Below, piece after piece: positions 20,204 through 28,783 of a stretch of 64,000 nt of DNA; within the stretch, counting starts at the first letter, position 1; every line of letters begins with the position of its first letter. The DNA lies in contig NZ_SMBO01000001.1 of NCBI RefSeq assembly GCF_004342985.1, positions 1,116,001 through 1,180,000 on the forward strand. Reading direction: 5' to 3'. The translations under genes were made by a program, and so were the position numbers. A model generated the notes under the pieces. The model was not told where the DNA came from. It did not search any database and saw only the letters and a list, made by a program, of their open reading frames with translations. The DNA comes from Novosphingobium sp. PhB57. GTDB lineage: Bacteria > Pseudomonadota > Alphaproteobacteria > Sphingomonadales > Sphingomonadaceae.

Positions 20204-20285
20204 CCACCGCGCCTGGCGCCCGCAGGGTTCAGCCATCCTCGCCCGCGACTATTGCACTGCAATACGAATCGCGTAAGAGTGGGCG

Positions 20286-21716
20286 ATGGAAACGATAGAA
20301 AACACCCTCGCGGAACTGGTCCGCGTATACGAAACTGCCGTCAGCACCCTGCGCGCAGACATTTCCGCCTTCATCGAAAACGGCACCCCGCCCCCGCTCG
20401 ACCGCCGCGAGACGCGCGCCTGGTCTTATCCCGAGCTGCGCATCACTTATGCCGGCATCGAGCGCGGCACGTTCTACAGCCGATCCTTCGGCCGCCTGAA
20501 CGAAAGCGGGGTCTACGTCACCACGATCACCAAGCCGCGTCTTTTCGCGGACTATCTGACGGAACAGCTCGCGCTGCTCCATGAGGATTACGAGGTGGAG
20601 ATCGAGGTCGGCCGCTCGACGCAGGAAATCCCCTTCCCCTACGTCCTCGACGGCGTCGGCATGGGCAGCGTCACCCCGCAGGAACTGGCCGCGCATTTCC
20701 CGACCACCGAACTGGCCATGATCGGTGACGAAATCGCCGACGGCGTCTTCCGCCAGGGCTCCGACGAACCGCTGCCGCTGGCCCTCTTCGATGGCCTGCG
20801 CACCGACTTCAGCCTGGCGCGCCTTCAGCACTACACCGGCACCAGCGTCGAGCATTGCCAGCGCTATATCCTCTTCACCAACTACCACCGCTACGTGGAC
20901 GAGTTCGTGGACTGGGCCGGCAAGCAGATCGGTTCGGACGGCTACACCGCGCTGTCGGGCGCCGGCGGCCTCTACCTCGACACGCCGGTGGACAATGCGC
21001 GCGAGCGTCTGTCCGATACGGCCTGGCGCCGCCACCAGATGCCGGCCTACCACCTGATCCGGCCGGACAAGTCGGGCATCACGCTCGTCAACATCGGCGT
21101 CGGCCCCTCGAACGCCAAGACCATCACCGATCACCTCGCGGTGATCCGCCCCGAAGTCTGGCTGATGATCGGCCACTGCGGCGGTCTGCGCGAAGGGCAG
21201 CGCATCGGCGACTACGTGCTCGCCCATGCCTATCTGCGCGACGACCACGTCCTCGATCCGGTGCTTCCGCCGGAAATCCCGCTTCCCGCGATCGCCGAAG
21301 TGCAGCAGGCACTGGCCTCGGCTGCCGAAGCCGTCAGCGGCGAAGGCGGCGCCAATCTCAAGAAGCGGATGCGCACCGGCACCGTCGTCACCACCGACGA
21401 TCGCAACTGGGAACTGCGCTATACCGAATCCGCCCACCGCTTCAGTCTGAGCCGCGCCATCGGCATCGACATGGAAAGCGCCACGATCAGCGCCCAGGGC
21501 TATCGCTTCCGCGTGCCCTACGGCACCCTGCTCTGCGTGTCCGACAAGCCGATCCACGGTGAACTCAAGCTGCCGGGCCAGGCCAACCGCTTCTACGAGG
21601 AGGCCATCGCCAGCCACCTCAAGATCGGTCTCCACGCCTGCGACCTGCTTCGCGCCGAGGGTGAGAAACTCCATTCCCGCAAGCTGCGCGCCTTCAACGA
21701 GCCGCCGTTCCGCTAA
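20286..21716 (+). CDS. amn: AMP nucleosidase
   Basis: Hydrolyses AMP to adenine and ribose 5-phosphate, regulating the adenylate pool in the cytoplasm. 476 residues, standard for the Amn type. The N-terminal half is the AMP nucleosidase-specific domain (YETAVSTLRADISAFIENG). The C-terminal half is a purine nucleoside phosphorylase-like fold with NIGVGPSNAKTITDHLAVIRPEVWLMIGHCGGLR, then IGIDMESATISAQGYRFRVPYGTLLCVSDKP. A strong terminator follows. No purine gene adjoins it. A phosphate-stress role is known for the E. coli enzyme but no Pho box was seen here. Confidence 0.95.
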   Translation: METIENTLAELVRVYETAVSTLRADISAFIENGTPPPLDRRETRAWSYPELRITYAGIERGTFYSRSFGRLNESGVYVTTITKPRLFADYLTEQLALLHEDYEVEIEVGRSTQEIPFPYVLDGVGMGSVTPQELAAHFPTTELAMIGDEIADGVFRQGSDEPLPLALFDGLRTDFSLARLQHYTGTSVEHCQRYILFTNYHRYVDEFVDWAGKQIGSDGYTALSGAGGLYLDTPVDNARERLSDTAWRRHQMPAYHLIRPDKSGITLVNIGVGPSNAKTITDHLAVIRPEVWLMIGHCGGLREGQRIGDYVLAHAYLRDDHVLDPVLPPEIPLPAIAEVQQALASAAEAVSGEGGANLKKRMRTGTVVTTDDRNWELRYTESAHRFSLSRAIGIDMESATISAQGYRFRVPYGTLLCVSDKPIHGELKLPGQANRFYEEAIASHLKIGLHACDLLRAEGEKLHSRKLRAFNEPPFR

Positions 21717-21740
21717 GCCGCGGCGCAGCGAGACATCCGG

Positions 21741-21780
21741 CGGGCGCCGTTCCGAAAGGAGCGGCGCCCGTTTTGTTTTC
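21741..21780 (+). terminator. intrinsic terminator of amn
   Basis: Stem cgggcgccg / cggcgcccg with a 12-base loop followed by ttttgtttt, 25 bases after the amn stop. Confidence 0.92.
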
Positions 21781-21865
21781 AGAGTTTTCCGGCGAACGAT
21801 CAGAATAATCCATTGCATCGACCAACGAATTCAGCAATCTTGTGATACCAAACTCCAGCGCATGA

Positions 21866-21879
21866 TAATAATATTATTA
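21866..21879. promoter_or_regulatory. AT-only palindrome, candidate operator
   Basis: TAATAATATTATTA is a perfect 14-base palindrome about 240 bases before the TonB receptor start. Its first 12 bases recur in front of the Lrp-type regulator gene at 58377-58388. AT-rich palindromes are typical Lrp/AsnC targets, so shared control is inferred. Confidence 0.4.
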
Positions 21880-22116
21880 AAACAAGAGCCATCAACAAGT
21901 TATTCCATGTAACGCGTTTGTTTCAAAATTTCGCGCTATTTTTACATAGATGTATCAGCGGTTGAAATAATAGTTGCTCATCTACAACTCGGCGATCCAA
22001 CAATATATTTGAACTATTATTACATGATGACAGATAGTTCATCTTGGGAGCACACCCCCTGATCTGGTTCCGGCCTGCGGCAAATCCCGCGCCGGAAACT
22101 GCAAAGGGAGTACCGA

Positions 22117-24903
22117 ATGACATCCGAGATGAAGCGCCTGCTGCTGGCGTCCACCCTGCTGATGGGCTTGCCCACCGTGGCGCATGCCCAAGCCTCCGCC
22201 GATGCCGAGCCCGAAGGCGGCGCCATCGTCGTCACCGGCTCGCGCCTGTCCAATCCGAACCTGGAACAGGCCGCGCCGATCATGGCCGTTTCCGCCAAGG
22301 AAATCGCGCTGACTGGCCAGGTCAACGTCGAGAACATCCTCAAGGACCTGCCGCAGATCCTGCCGGGCGCGACGGCCGCGTCGAACAATCCGGGCGGCGG
22401 CGTCGCCACGGCCGACTTGCGCGGCCTGGGCGCCGCCCGCACGCTGGTGCTCGTCAACGGCCATCGCTACGTGTCCTATGACACCAACCAGATCGTCGAC
22501 CTTAACACGATCCCGACCGCGCTGATCGAGCGCGTGGACGTGGTGACCGGCGGCAAGTCCGCGGTCTATGGCTCCGACGCCGTGACCGGCGTGGTGAACT
22601 TCATCACCAAGCAGGATTTCGAAGGCGTGCAGGCCAACGCCAACTACCGCCTGACCGGCGATGGCGACGGCGCCCAGTACAATGGCGGGCTTCTCGTCGG
22701 CAAGAACTTCGCCGAAGGCCGCGGCAACATCACGATCTACGGCGACTACATGCGCCGCAAGTCGATCCTGCAGTCCGCCCGCAGCTACACCTCGATCGCG
22801 CAGACCGATGACGGCGAAGGCGGCCTGACCGGCGGCGGTTCCAGCTCGATCCCGGCCGGCCGTATCGCGCTTGACGGCAGCAACTACAAGTTCGGCCAGG
22901 ACGGCAGCACCTCTGCCTACACTTCGGCCGATGCCTATAACTACGCCTCGGAGAACTACCTCCAGGTCCCGCAGAAGCGCGCGCTGTTCTCGGCCCAGGC
23001 GCACTTCGACGTCAGCGATCACCTGACGATCTACGGCGAAGGCCAGTACATCCACAACCGCGTGAAGAACCAGCTCGCGCCGACCCCGCTGACCGGCACG
23101 TTCTCGCTCGACACCGATTCCTCGTTCCTGTCGGCCGATACCCAGTCGCTGCTGGGCAGCTACGACACCGACGGCGACGGCTACACCTCGGCATCGGTCT
23201 ATCGCCGCCTGTCCGAAGTGGGCAACCGCATCTCCAACCTCGACAGCAAGGCCTATCGCGGCCTGATCGGCGCGCGCGGCGAGATTTCGGGCGACTGGAG
23301 CTACGACGCCTACTTCAGCTATTCGCGCACGAAGCAGGTCGAGCACCAGTATGGCAACGTCTCGGCCAGCCGCGTCCAGCAGGCCCTGCGCACCACGTAC
23401 GATGCCGACGGCAATCTCGTCTGCTCGGACACCAGCAATGGCTGCGTCCCGCTGAACATCTTCGGCGCCGGCAACATCAGCCAGGAAGCGGCCGACTTCA
23501 TCTCGATCGACACGGTGAATCGCTCGACCATCACCGAGAAGGTCGTCAGCGGCGCGATCACCAACAACAACCTGTTCGATCTCGGCGCCGGTCCGGCAGG
23601 CCTGGCGATCGGCGGCGAGTATCGCAGCGAGCACGGCAGCTTCGATCCCGACGAAGCCCTCGCTTCGGGTGACGTGATCGGCTTCAACGGTTCGGAACCG
23701 ATTTCGGGCGGCTACAACGTCAAGGAACTCTTCGCCGAGTTCAATGTGCCCCTGATCGCCGACAAGCCCTTCATCGACCGCCTCGAATTCAACGGCGCCG
23801 CACGCTATTCGTACTATTCGACGGCGGCCAAGTCGGTCGGCACGTTCTCTGGCGGCCTCGTCTGGGCGCCGATCAAGGACGTCAGCCTGCGCGGCCAGTT
23901 CTCGCGCGCGGTGCGGGCACCCACGGTCAACGACCTCTACAGCGGCAACGCCCAGAACTTCGAGCAGGCCACCGACCCCTGCGCGACGACGGCAGCGCTC
24001 TCGAATGCCAACCTCAACGCCAGCTGCGTTTCGGCAGGCATTCCGGCGAACCTGATCGGCACCGAATACAACGGCGGCGATTCGCAGATCGACAGCTACA
24101 ACGGGGGCAACACTTCGCTGCGTGAAGAAACGGCGAACACCTGGACCTTCGGCACGATGATCCAGCCCCGCTTCATCCCGGGCCTGTCGCTGACCGTCGA
24201 TTACTACCACATCAAGATCGACAACTACATCACCGCCGCCGGCACCTCGAACATCATCTCGGCCTGCTACGGCACCGCCGCGAACGGCTGGACGCCTTAC
24301 GACACCAGCTATTGCTCGATGCTGCCGCGTGACGCCAACAGCTACACGATCACCGGCGCGGCAGACAACCTCTCCAACTCGGGCGGCGTGAAGACCGACG
24401 GCATCGACTTCGACATGCAGTATGCGGTTCCGCTGGCATTCGGCGTGCACGATTCCAGCAAGCTGACCCTGCGCTTCAGCGGCACGCGCCTGATGAACTT
24501 CACGTTCAAGCCGATCGCCGCCCTGTCGGACCTCACCGTGGAATGCGCCGGCAAGTTCGGCCTGCTCTGCGGCAACGTCTACGCCAAGTGGCGCCTCAAC
24601 GGCCGCGCGACCTGGTCGACCGAAGGCAAGACGCTCTCGCTCGCCTGGCGTCACCTCTCGCCGGTCAAGGACGACGACGGCTCGACCACTTACAGCGTCG
24701 AGCGGATCAAGGCCTACGACTACTTCGATCTCACCGCGCAGATCGACGTGGCCAAGCGCTTCACCTGGAATATCGGCATGAACAACATGTTCAACAGGAA
24801 GCCGCCGATCCTCGGCGACAACCAGGAACAGGCCAACACTTATCCGACGACGTATGACGTCTACGGCCGCACGTTCTTCACCGGCATCACGGTGGACTTC
24901 TAA
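22117..24903 (+). CDS. TonB-dependent outer membrane receptor
   Basis: A 928-residue outer membrane transporter. The signal peptide ends near VAHAQA (residues 1-25). The plug domain follows: GGAIVVTGSRLSNPNLEQ, LRGLGAARTLVLVNGHRY, IERVDVVTGGKSAVYGSDAVTGVVNFIT. A long 22-strand-type barrel follows and ends YGRTFFTGITVDF with a terminal Phe. It belongs to the 'GLGAARTLVLVNGRR' class that is greatly expanded in sphingomonads. The ligand is unknown; siderophore, sugar or peptide are all possible. AGGGAG stands 6 bases before ATG 22117. It faces a periplasmic M2 peptidase gene across a shared terminator, a possible hint at peptide uptake. Confidence 0.93.
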   Translation: MTSEMKRLLLASTLLMGLPTVAHAQASADAEPEGGAIVVTGSRLSNPNLEQAAPIMAVSAKEIALTGQVNVENILKDLPQILPGATAASNNPGGGVATADLRGLGAARTLVLVNGHRYVSYDTNQIVDLNTIPTALIERVDVVTGGKSAVYGSDAVTGVVNFITKQDFEGVQANANYRLTGDGDGAQYNGGLLVGKNFAEGRGNITIYGDYMRRKSILQSARSYTSIAQTDDGEGGLTGGGSSSIPAGRIALDGSNYKFGQDGSTSAYTSADAYNYASENYLQVPQKRALFSAQAHFDVSDHLTIYGEGQYIHNRVKNQLAPTPLTGTFSLDTDSSFLSADTQSLLGSYDTDGDGYTSASVYRRLSEVGNRISNLDSKAYRGLIGARGEISGDWSYDAYFSYSRTKQVEHQYGNVSASRVQQALRTTYDADGNLVCSDTSNGCVPLNIFGAGNISQEAADFISIDTVNRSTITEKVVSGAITNNNLFDLGAGPAGLAIGGEYRSEHGSFDPDEALASGDVIGFNGSEPISGGYNVKELFAEFNVPLIADKPFIDRLEFNGAARYSYYSTAAKSVGTFSGGLVWAPIKDVSLRGQFSRAVRAPTVNDLYSGNAQNFEQATDPCATTAALSNANLNASCVSAGIPANLIGTEYNGGDSQIDSYNGGNTSLREETANTWTFGTMIQPRFIPGLSLTVDYYHIKIDNYITAAGTSNIISACYGTAANGWTPYDTSYCSMLPRDANSYTITGAADNLSNSGGVKTDGIDFDMQYAVPLAFGVHDSSKLTLRFSGTRLMNFTFKPIAALSDLTVECAGKFGLLCGNVYAKWRLNGRATWSTEGKTLSLAWRHLSPVKDDDGSTTYSVERIKAYDYFDLTAQIDVAKRFTWNIGMNNMFNRKPPILGDNQEQANTYPTTYDVYGRTFFTGITVDF

Positions 24904-24948
24904 GCGTCCAAGGACGGACAGGGGGCGATCACCCCTTGCCGCGCAAAC

Positions 24949-24984
24949 AAAAAGGGGGGCCGGTGCAAACCGGCTCCCCTTTTT
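24949..24984. terminator. bidirectional terminator, receptor / M2 peptidase
   Basis: Long stem with AAAAA and TTTTT outer arms and a ggggggccggt / accggctcccc core (one G-T pair) around a 4-base loop. It lies 45 bases past the receptor stop and about 100 bases past the peptidase stop on the other strand. Confidence 0.88.
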
Positions 24985-25009
24985 CAATTCAAGGTATCTT
25001 CCCCAACCT

Positions 25010-25048
25010 CGTCATTGCGAGGGCCGAGGGCCCGCGGCAATCCAGGGC
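25010..25048. repeat. dispersed repeat, single-arm copy
   Basis: Contains cgtcattgcgag ... gcaatccagggc, the same two blocks as the fuller element at 27071. It lies between the terminator and the M2 peptidase stop. This appears to be a partial or diverged copy. Confidence 0.65.
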
Positions 25049-25084
25049 CACCTCGCGCCGCCCTCGACCGCGCGGGCGCAGGCG

Positions 25085-26920
25085 TCACCAGCCCTGCTTC
25101 TCGCCCTTGTTCTGCTCGTCGAGCCACTTCTTCAGCGGCGCGAAGTAGTCGAGCATCGGCTTGGCACTCATCTGCGGAGTGCCGGTAAAGGCCTTGAGCG
25201 CTTCCGGCCAGGGCTTCGACATGCCCATTTCCAGCATCTTGTTCAGGTTCGCGCCGACCTTCTTGTCGCCGTAGAAGCTGCAACGGTGCAGCGGCCCTTT
25301 CCAGCCGGCCTGCTTGCACGCCGCCTGGTAGAACTGGAACTGCAGGATGCGGGCGAGGAAGTAGCGCGTGTAAGGCGTGTTGCCGGGAACATGGAACTTC
25401 GCGCCGGCATCGAAACCGTCGTCGCTGCGTGCGGCGGGCGGGGTAACGCCCTGGTAGTCCAGCCGCATCTTGGTCCAGGCCTTGTTGTAGTCGGCAGGCT
25501 GGATCGAACCGTCGAAGATGCCCCAGCGATAGCGGTCGATCAGCAGGCCGAAGGGGAGGAACGCCACTTTGTCCATCGCCTGGCGCAGCAGGAGGCCGAT
25601 GTCCTTGTCGGCGCTGGGCACCTTGGCCTTGTCGAGCAGGCCGATCTGCACGAGGTACTGCGGCGTGATCGACAGCGCGATGAAATCACCGATGGCCTCA
25701 TGGAAGCCGTCGTTGGCGCCGTTGAGGTAGAGGAACGGCTGCTTGTTGTAGGCGCGCTGGTAGTAGTTGTGGCCGAGTTCGTGGTGGATGGTCACGAAGT
25801 CGGTCGAATCCACCTTGGTGCACATCTTGATGCGCACGTCGTCCTTGTTGTCCACGTCCCAGGCCGAGGCGTGGCAGATCACCTCGCGGTCGGCGGGCTT
25901 CACGATCATCGAGCGTTTCCAGAAGGTCTCGGGCAGCGCCGCGAAGCCGAGCGACGAGTAGAAGCCCTCCCCCGCCTTGACCATGTCGATCGGCGTGCGC
26001 CCCTGCGCCTTCAGCAGATCGCCGATGTCGTAGCCGAGATCGCCGGCACCCTTCGGCGCGACCAGCGGGTAGATCGTGCCCCACTCCTGCGCCCACATGT
26101 TGCCCAGCAGGTCGGCACGGATCGGTCCGGTCTTGGGCTGCACGGCATCGCCGTACTTCTCGTTCAGCTTATGGCGGACGTACGTATGCAGCGCGAGATA
26201 GAGCGGCTTCACTTCTTCCCAAAGGCGCTGCGTTTCGGCGGAGAACTGCTCGGGGCTCATGTCGTAGCCCGAACGCCACATGGCACCGACGTCGGCATAG
26301 CCGAGTTCTTTGGCACCCTGGTTGGCGATGCCGACCATCTTGACGTAGTCGCCCTTCATCGGCTTGCCGACATTGTCGTGCCAGGTCGTCCACATCTCGG
26401 CGAACTCGGCAGGCGTGTGCGTGAGGTTGCCCATCTCCGCCTCGATATCCGAGCCGTTGATCTCCTTGCCGTCCAGCGTGCCGCGGCCCTTGCCGTAAGT
26501 GGAGGCAAGCCGCGTGCTGATCTCGCTCAACTGCGCCGCCGCGCCCGGCGTCGTCGGCGCCGGCAGGACGATGCCCTGGCGCAGGATGCCCAGCTTGCGC
26601 GAGACGTCGGCGTCGAGGCCGGGCAGCTTGGAAAACTTCGCGGCTTCCACGGCATAGGCGACTTGCTTCTCGGTCAGCAGCCCGTTGGACTGCGCCGCCA
26701 GGGCATCGGTGTCGTCAGTGAGATACGTGTAGTTCACCCAGTTGACGCGGGCATTGTCGACCGAGAAATCGAACAGGTCCTTCTCGGCGGCGGCAATGAA
26801 CTGCGCGGCGCCTTGCGCGGTTTCCGGATAGGCCGGCGCGTCTTCGGCGAAGGCCGGCGCGGCAATGCCGAACGAAAGCCCGGCCGCGAGCGCGGCAAGC
26901 GCAGTGGATGCGAATTTCAT
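25085..26920 (-). CDS. periplasmic M2-family metallopeptidase (ACE-like)
   Basis: A zinc dipeptidyl carboxypeptidase related to angiotensin-converting enzyme, 611 residues. The signal peptide MKFASTALAALAAGLSFGIA ends at PAFAEDA, so it works in the periplasm or outside. The zinc motif HHELGHNYYQRAY has HELGH at 380-384, and the third ligand lies in GFHEAIGDF. TPYTRYFLARILQFQFY and GDKKVGANLNKMLEMGMSKPWPEAL are typical of family M2. It is convergent with the TonB receptor gene; together they may break down and take in peptides. No regulator is adjacent. Confidence 0.93.
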   Translation of the reverse strand: MKFASTALAALAAGLSFGIAAPAFAEDAPAYPETAQGAAQFIAAAEKDLFDFSVDNARVNWVNYTYLTDDTDALAAQSNGLLTEKQVAYAVEAAKFSKLPGLDADVSRKLGILRQGIVLPAPTTPGAAAQLSEISTRLASTYGKGRGTLDGKEINGSDIEAEMGNLTHTPAEFAEMWTTWHDNVGKPMKGDYVKMVGIANQGAKELGYADVGAMWRSGYDMSPEQFSAETQRLWEEVKPLYLALHTYVRHKLNEKYGDAVQPKTGPIRADLLGNMWAQEWGTIYPLVAPKGAGDLGYDIGDLLKAQGRTPIDMVKAGEGFYSSLGFAALPETFWKRSMIVKPADREVICHASAWDVDNKDDVRIKMCTKVDSTDFVTIHHELGHNYYQRAYNKQPFLYLNGANDGFHEAIGDFIALSITPQYLVQIGLLDKAKVPSADKDIGLLLRQAMDKVAFLPFGLLIDRYRWGIFDGSIQPADYNKAWTKMRLDYQGVTPPAARSDDGFDAGAKFHVPGNTPYTRYFLARILQFQFYQAACKQAGWKGPLHRCSFYGDKKVGANLNKMLEMGMSKPWPEALKAFTGTPQMSAKPMLDYFAPLKKWLDEQNKGEKQGW

Positions 26921-27070
26921 GGGGTTTGCCTCATTTTTCTCTCTGATGGCGCGGGAGACTAGTCGCCCGCTGCGTCAGATCAACTGTTGAGGCAGAAAGG
27001 GAGGAGAATAAGCAGGGGAGACACCGATGCGTGCGTTCCCTCCTACATGCCTGTACCCCTTCCCTCACTT

Positions 27071-27155
27071 CGTCATTGCGAGCGTAGCGAAGCAATCCAG
27101 GGCAGTCCCGCGCCGCTCTGGATTGCCGCGTCGGCTTCGCCTCCTCGCAATGACG
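27071..27155. repeat. long inverted repeat element (cgtcattgcgag type)
   Basis: Arms cgtcattgcgag (27071-27082) / ctcgcaatgacg (27144-27155) enclose caatccag (27093-27100) / ctggattg (27118-27125). The whole forms an imperfect 85-base hairpin directly after the alpha/beta hydrolase stop. It is the fuller form of the element at 25010 and may double as that gene's transcription end. Confidence 0.8.
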
Positions 27156-27159
27156 AGGT

Positions 27160-27921
27160 TCAATCGAGCAGAAACGCCGCCATAGCCCGCCCCATATCCT
27201 TGAACGTCACCGAGGACATGTGATTGCCCGGCGTCTCGACATACTCGCCTTGCGGCAGCGCCTCTGCCAGTTCCCGCGCGGAACCGTTGTCGTGGTCTTC
27301 CCCGCCGCAGACGCAGAGCGTGGGCATGGTGATCCGCGCGATCGCATCCGCCCCCGTATCGTCGACCGAACCCAGCAGCAGCCGCGCGGCCACACGATCG
27401 ATCTTCATCGACTTCATGAAGGCCTGCGCGACGAAAGCCTTGTCGCCGCGCTCGATGGTGCCGAAACGGTCGATGGCATCCACGAAGTGCGCGCTGCGCC
27501 GTGCCCAGCCGGACAGGCCGGTCAGGCCCATGCCGCCCAGGATCAGCTTGCGCGGCGCGAGCCCCGCCAGGACGCCGCGCACCGCCGTTCGCGCGCCGAG
27601 CGAGAAACCGCCCAGGTCGTAGTCGGCAAGGCCAAGCGCCGTGATCGCCAGCTTCAGGTCCTCAACCAGCACGTCGGCGGGATAGGCCGCCGGGTCGTGC
27701 GGCGCGCCGCTCTGCCCGTGAGCGCGAAGGTCGGGCATGAAGACCTCGAACCCGGCATCGGCAAGGATGTTCGCGTTGCCGTACTTGATCCAGTTCACGT
27801 CGGCGCTGGAAAACAGGCCGTGGAGCAGCAGCAACGGCCGCGCGCCCGTGTCGCCCATGACGTGCACGGCCAGATCGGTGCCTGCGTAACCTTCGATGAC
27901 TTCCTTGCGCAGATCGCTCAC
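27160..27921 (-). CDS. alpha/beta hydrolase
   Basis: A 253-residue serine hydrolase of unknown substrate. HGLFSSADVNWIKYG carries the oxyanion loop, GGFSLGAR holds the nucleophile serine, PTLCVCGGEDHD the acid, and GNHMSSVTF the histidine. No signal peptide. The start codon is GTG at 27921, immediately after the stop of the upstream GFA gene (TAAGTG), with a perfect GGAGG 7 bases before it. The two proteins are therefore translationally linked. The stop codon touches the inverted repeat element. Confidence 0.88.
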   Translation of the reverse strand: MSDLRKEVIEGYAGTDLAVHVMGDTGARPLLLLHGLFSSADVNWIKYGNANILADAGFEVFMPDLRAHGQSGAPHDPAAYPADVLVEDLKLAITALGLADYDLGGFSLGARTAVRGVLAGLAPRKLILGGMGLTGLSGWARRSAHFVDAIDRFGTIERGDKAFVAQAFMKSMKIDRVAARLLLGSVDDTGADAIARITMPTLCVCGGEDHDNGSARELAEALPQGEYVETPGNHMSSVTFKDMGRAMAAFLLD

Positions 27922-28365
27922 TTAGGGAACCTCCAGTCCTGCCGCCTTCCAGCGTGAGGCGACGCTTTCGGTCTCCGCGCTGTAATGTCTCGGCAAGTCT
28001 TTGGTATCGAGCCACGCAGGATGCAAGCTTTCGCAGCCGGAATGCGTGGTCGGGCGGAAGAAACCGGGATCGTCGAAGCTGCCGAGTGTCAGGTCCATAT
28101 TGCCGCTGCTCTCGATGAAGTCGAAGCCGAGCGGCGTTCCGCAGTGCGAACAGAACGGCCGGCGAGCGATGGCCGAGCTTTGATACCAGTCCGGTTCATG
28201 CCCCCAGGCGACACGGGCCTTCGCCACTTGCACGAACGCCGCCGCAAAGCCGCCCGTCGCCTTCTGGCAATAGCGGCAGTGGCAAAGATAGGCCTCGTCG
28301 TTCTCGACCTGGGCCTCGTAGCGAATGCGGCCGCACTGGCAGCCGCCGGTCAGGGTTCGGGTCAT
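27922..28365 (-). CDS. GFA/CENP-V family zinc protein
   Basis: A 147-residue protein with zinc-binding cysteines: GGCQCGRIRYEA, CHCRYCQKATGG and PFCSHCGTPLGF. The fold is that of glutathione-dependent formaldehyde-activating enzyme, but most such bacterial proteins have no proven activity. The C-terminal HSGCESLHPAWLDTKDLPRH is typical of the family. Start ATG 28365 agrees with the conserved opening TRTLTGGCQCG. It is the first gene of a two-gene unit with the alpha/beta hydrolase. Confidence 0.88.
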   Translation of the reverse strand: MTRTLTGGCQCGRIRYEAQVENDEAYLCHCRYCQKATGGFAAAFVQVAKARVAWGHEPDWYQSSAIARRPFCSHCGTPLGFDFIESSGNMDLTLGSFDDPGFFRPTTHSGCESLHPAWLDTKDLPRHYSAETESVASRWKAAGLEVP

Positions 28366-28436
28366 GGGCGCCAGACTAACCCGTCGACCACGCCCGCGCC
28401 ATTGCCGTTGCAAACCGGGGCATGATAGAGCGCTGC

Positions 28437-28673
28437 ATGGAAACCACCGACGCGCAACCGGCAGGCGAAAACCCGCCGCTGAGCAGGCCGCAGCGACGCC
28501 TGCTGAAACGAATCTACAACAGCCGCACCGAGCCGATCCTGGCCGACGGCCTGCCGTTCCTCACGTACAAAGAAGCCTCGGGCTATCTCCTCACGCTGGA
28601 AGGCGAAGCGCGCGAGGCCGCCTATGCCGAGATGAAGGCCGGCGCGGCAAGATCGGACGAGACCGAGGGCTGA
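28437..28673 (+). CDS. small conserved-looking hypothetical protein
   Basis: A 78-residue hydrophilic protein: METTDAQPAGENPPLSRPQ, then RRLLKRIYNSRTEPILADGLPFLTYKEASGYL and an alanine-rich acidic end. No membrane segment and no motif I recognise. An ATG five codons upstream (28422) is also possible. Divergent from the GFA gene and followed by a strong terminator, which supports it being expressed. Confidence 0.55.
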   Translation: METTDAQPAGENPPLSRPQRRLLKRIYNSRTEPILADGLPFLTYKEASGYLLTLEGEAREAAYAEMKAGAARSDETEG

Positions 28674-28715
28674 TCCGTCGCCCCCGCGACGGCGGAAAGG
28701 TTGAGCTGCCAATAG

Positions 28716-28755
28716 AAAAAGGGCCTGCGAAGCGAATGCTCCGCAGGCCCTTTTT
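28716..28755. terminator. bidirectional terminator before asd
   Basis: Perfect 14-bp stem (aaaaagggcctgcg / cgcaggcccttttt) with a 12-base loop that itself pairs at agc/gct. Serves the small plus-strand gene and asd. Confidence 0.93.
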
Positions 28756-28783
28756 CAATCGGTTCGAGCCAAAGCCCGCCGCG

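Larger units (their letters stand above)
21717..22116 (+). other. AT-rich intergenic region before the TonB receptor
   Basis: After the amn terminator no gene is visible. Bases 21841-22020 hold 60 G or C out of 180 by hand count, far below the surrounding DNA. The stretch contains the 14-base palindrome at 21866 and several TATTATT/AATAAT runs. It is best read as a long regulatory leader for the receptor gene, although an old transferred remnant is possible. Confidence 0.6.

Noticed and set aside
22039..24987. Minus-strand open frame of about 980 codons opposite the TonB receptor
   Set aside because: Rich in Asp, Val, Arg and His typical of antisense frames in GC-rich genes; the plus-strand frame has full receptor motifs.
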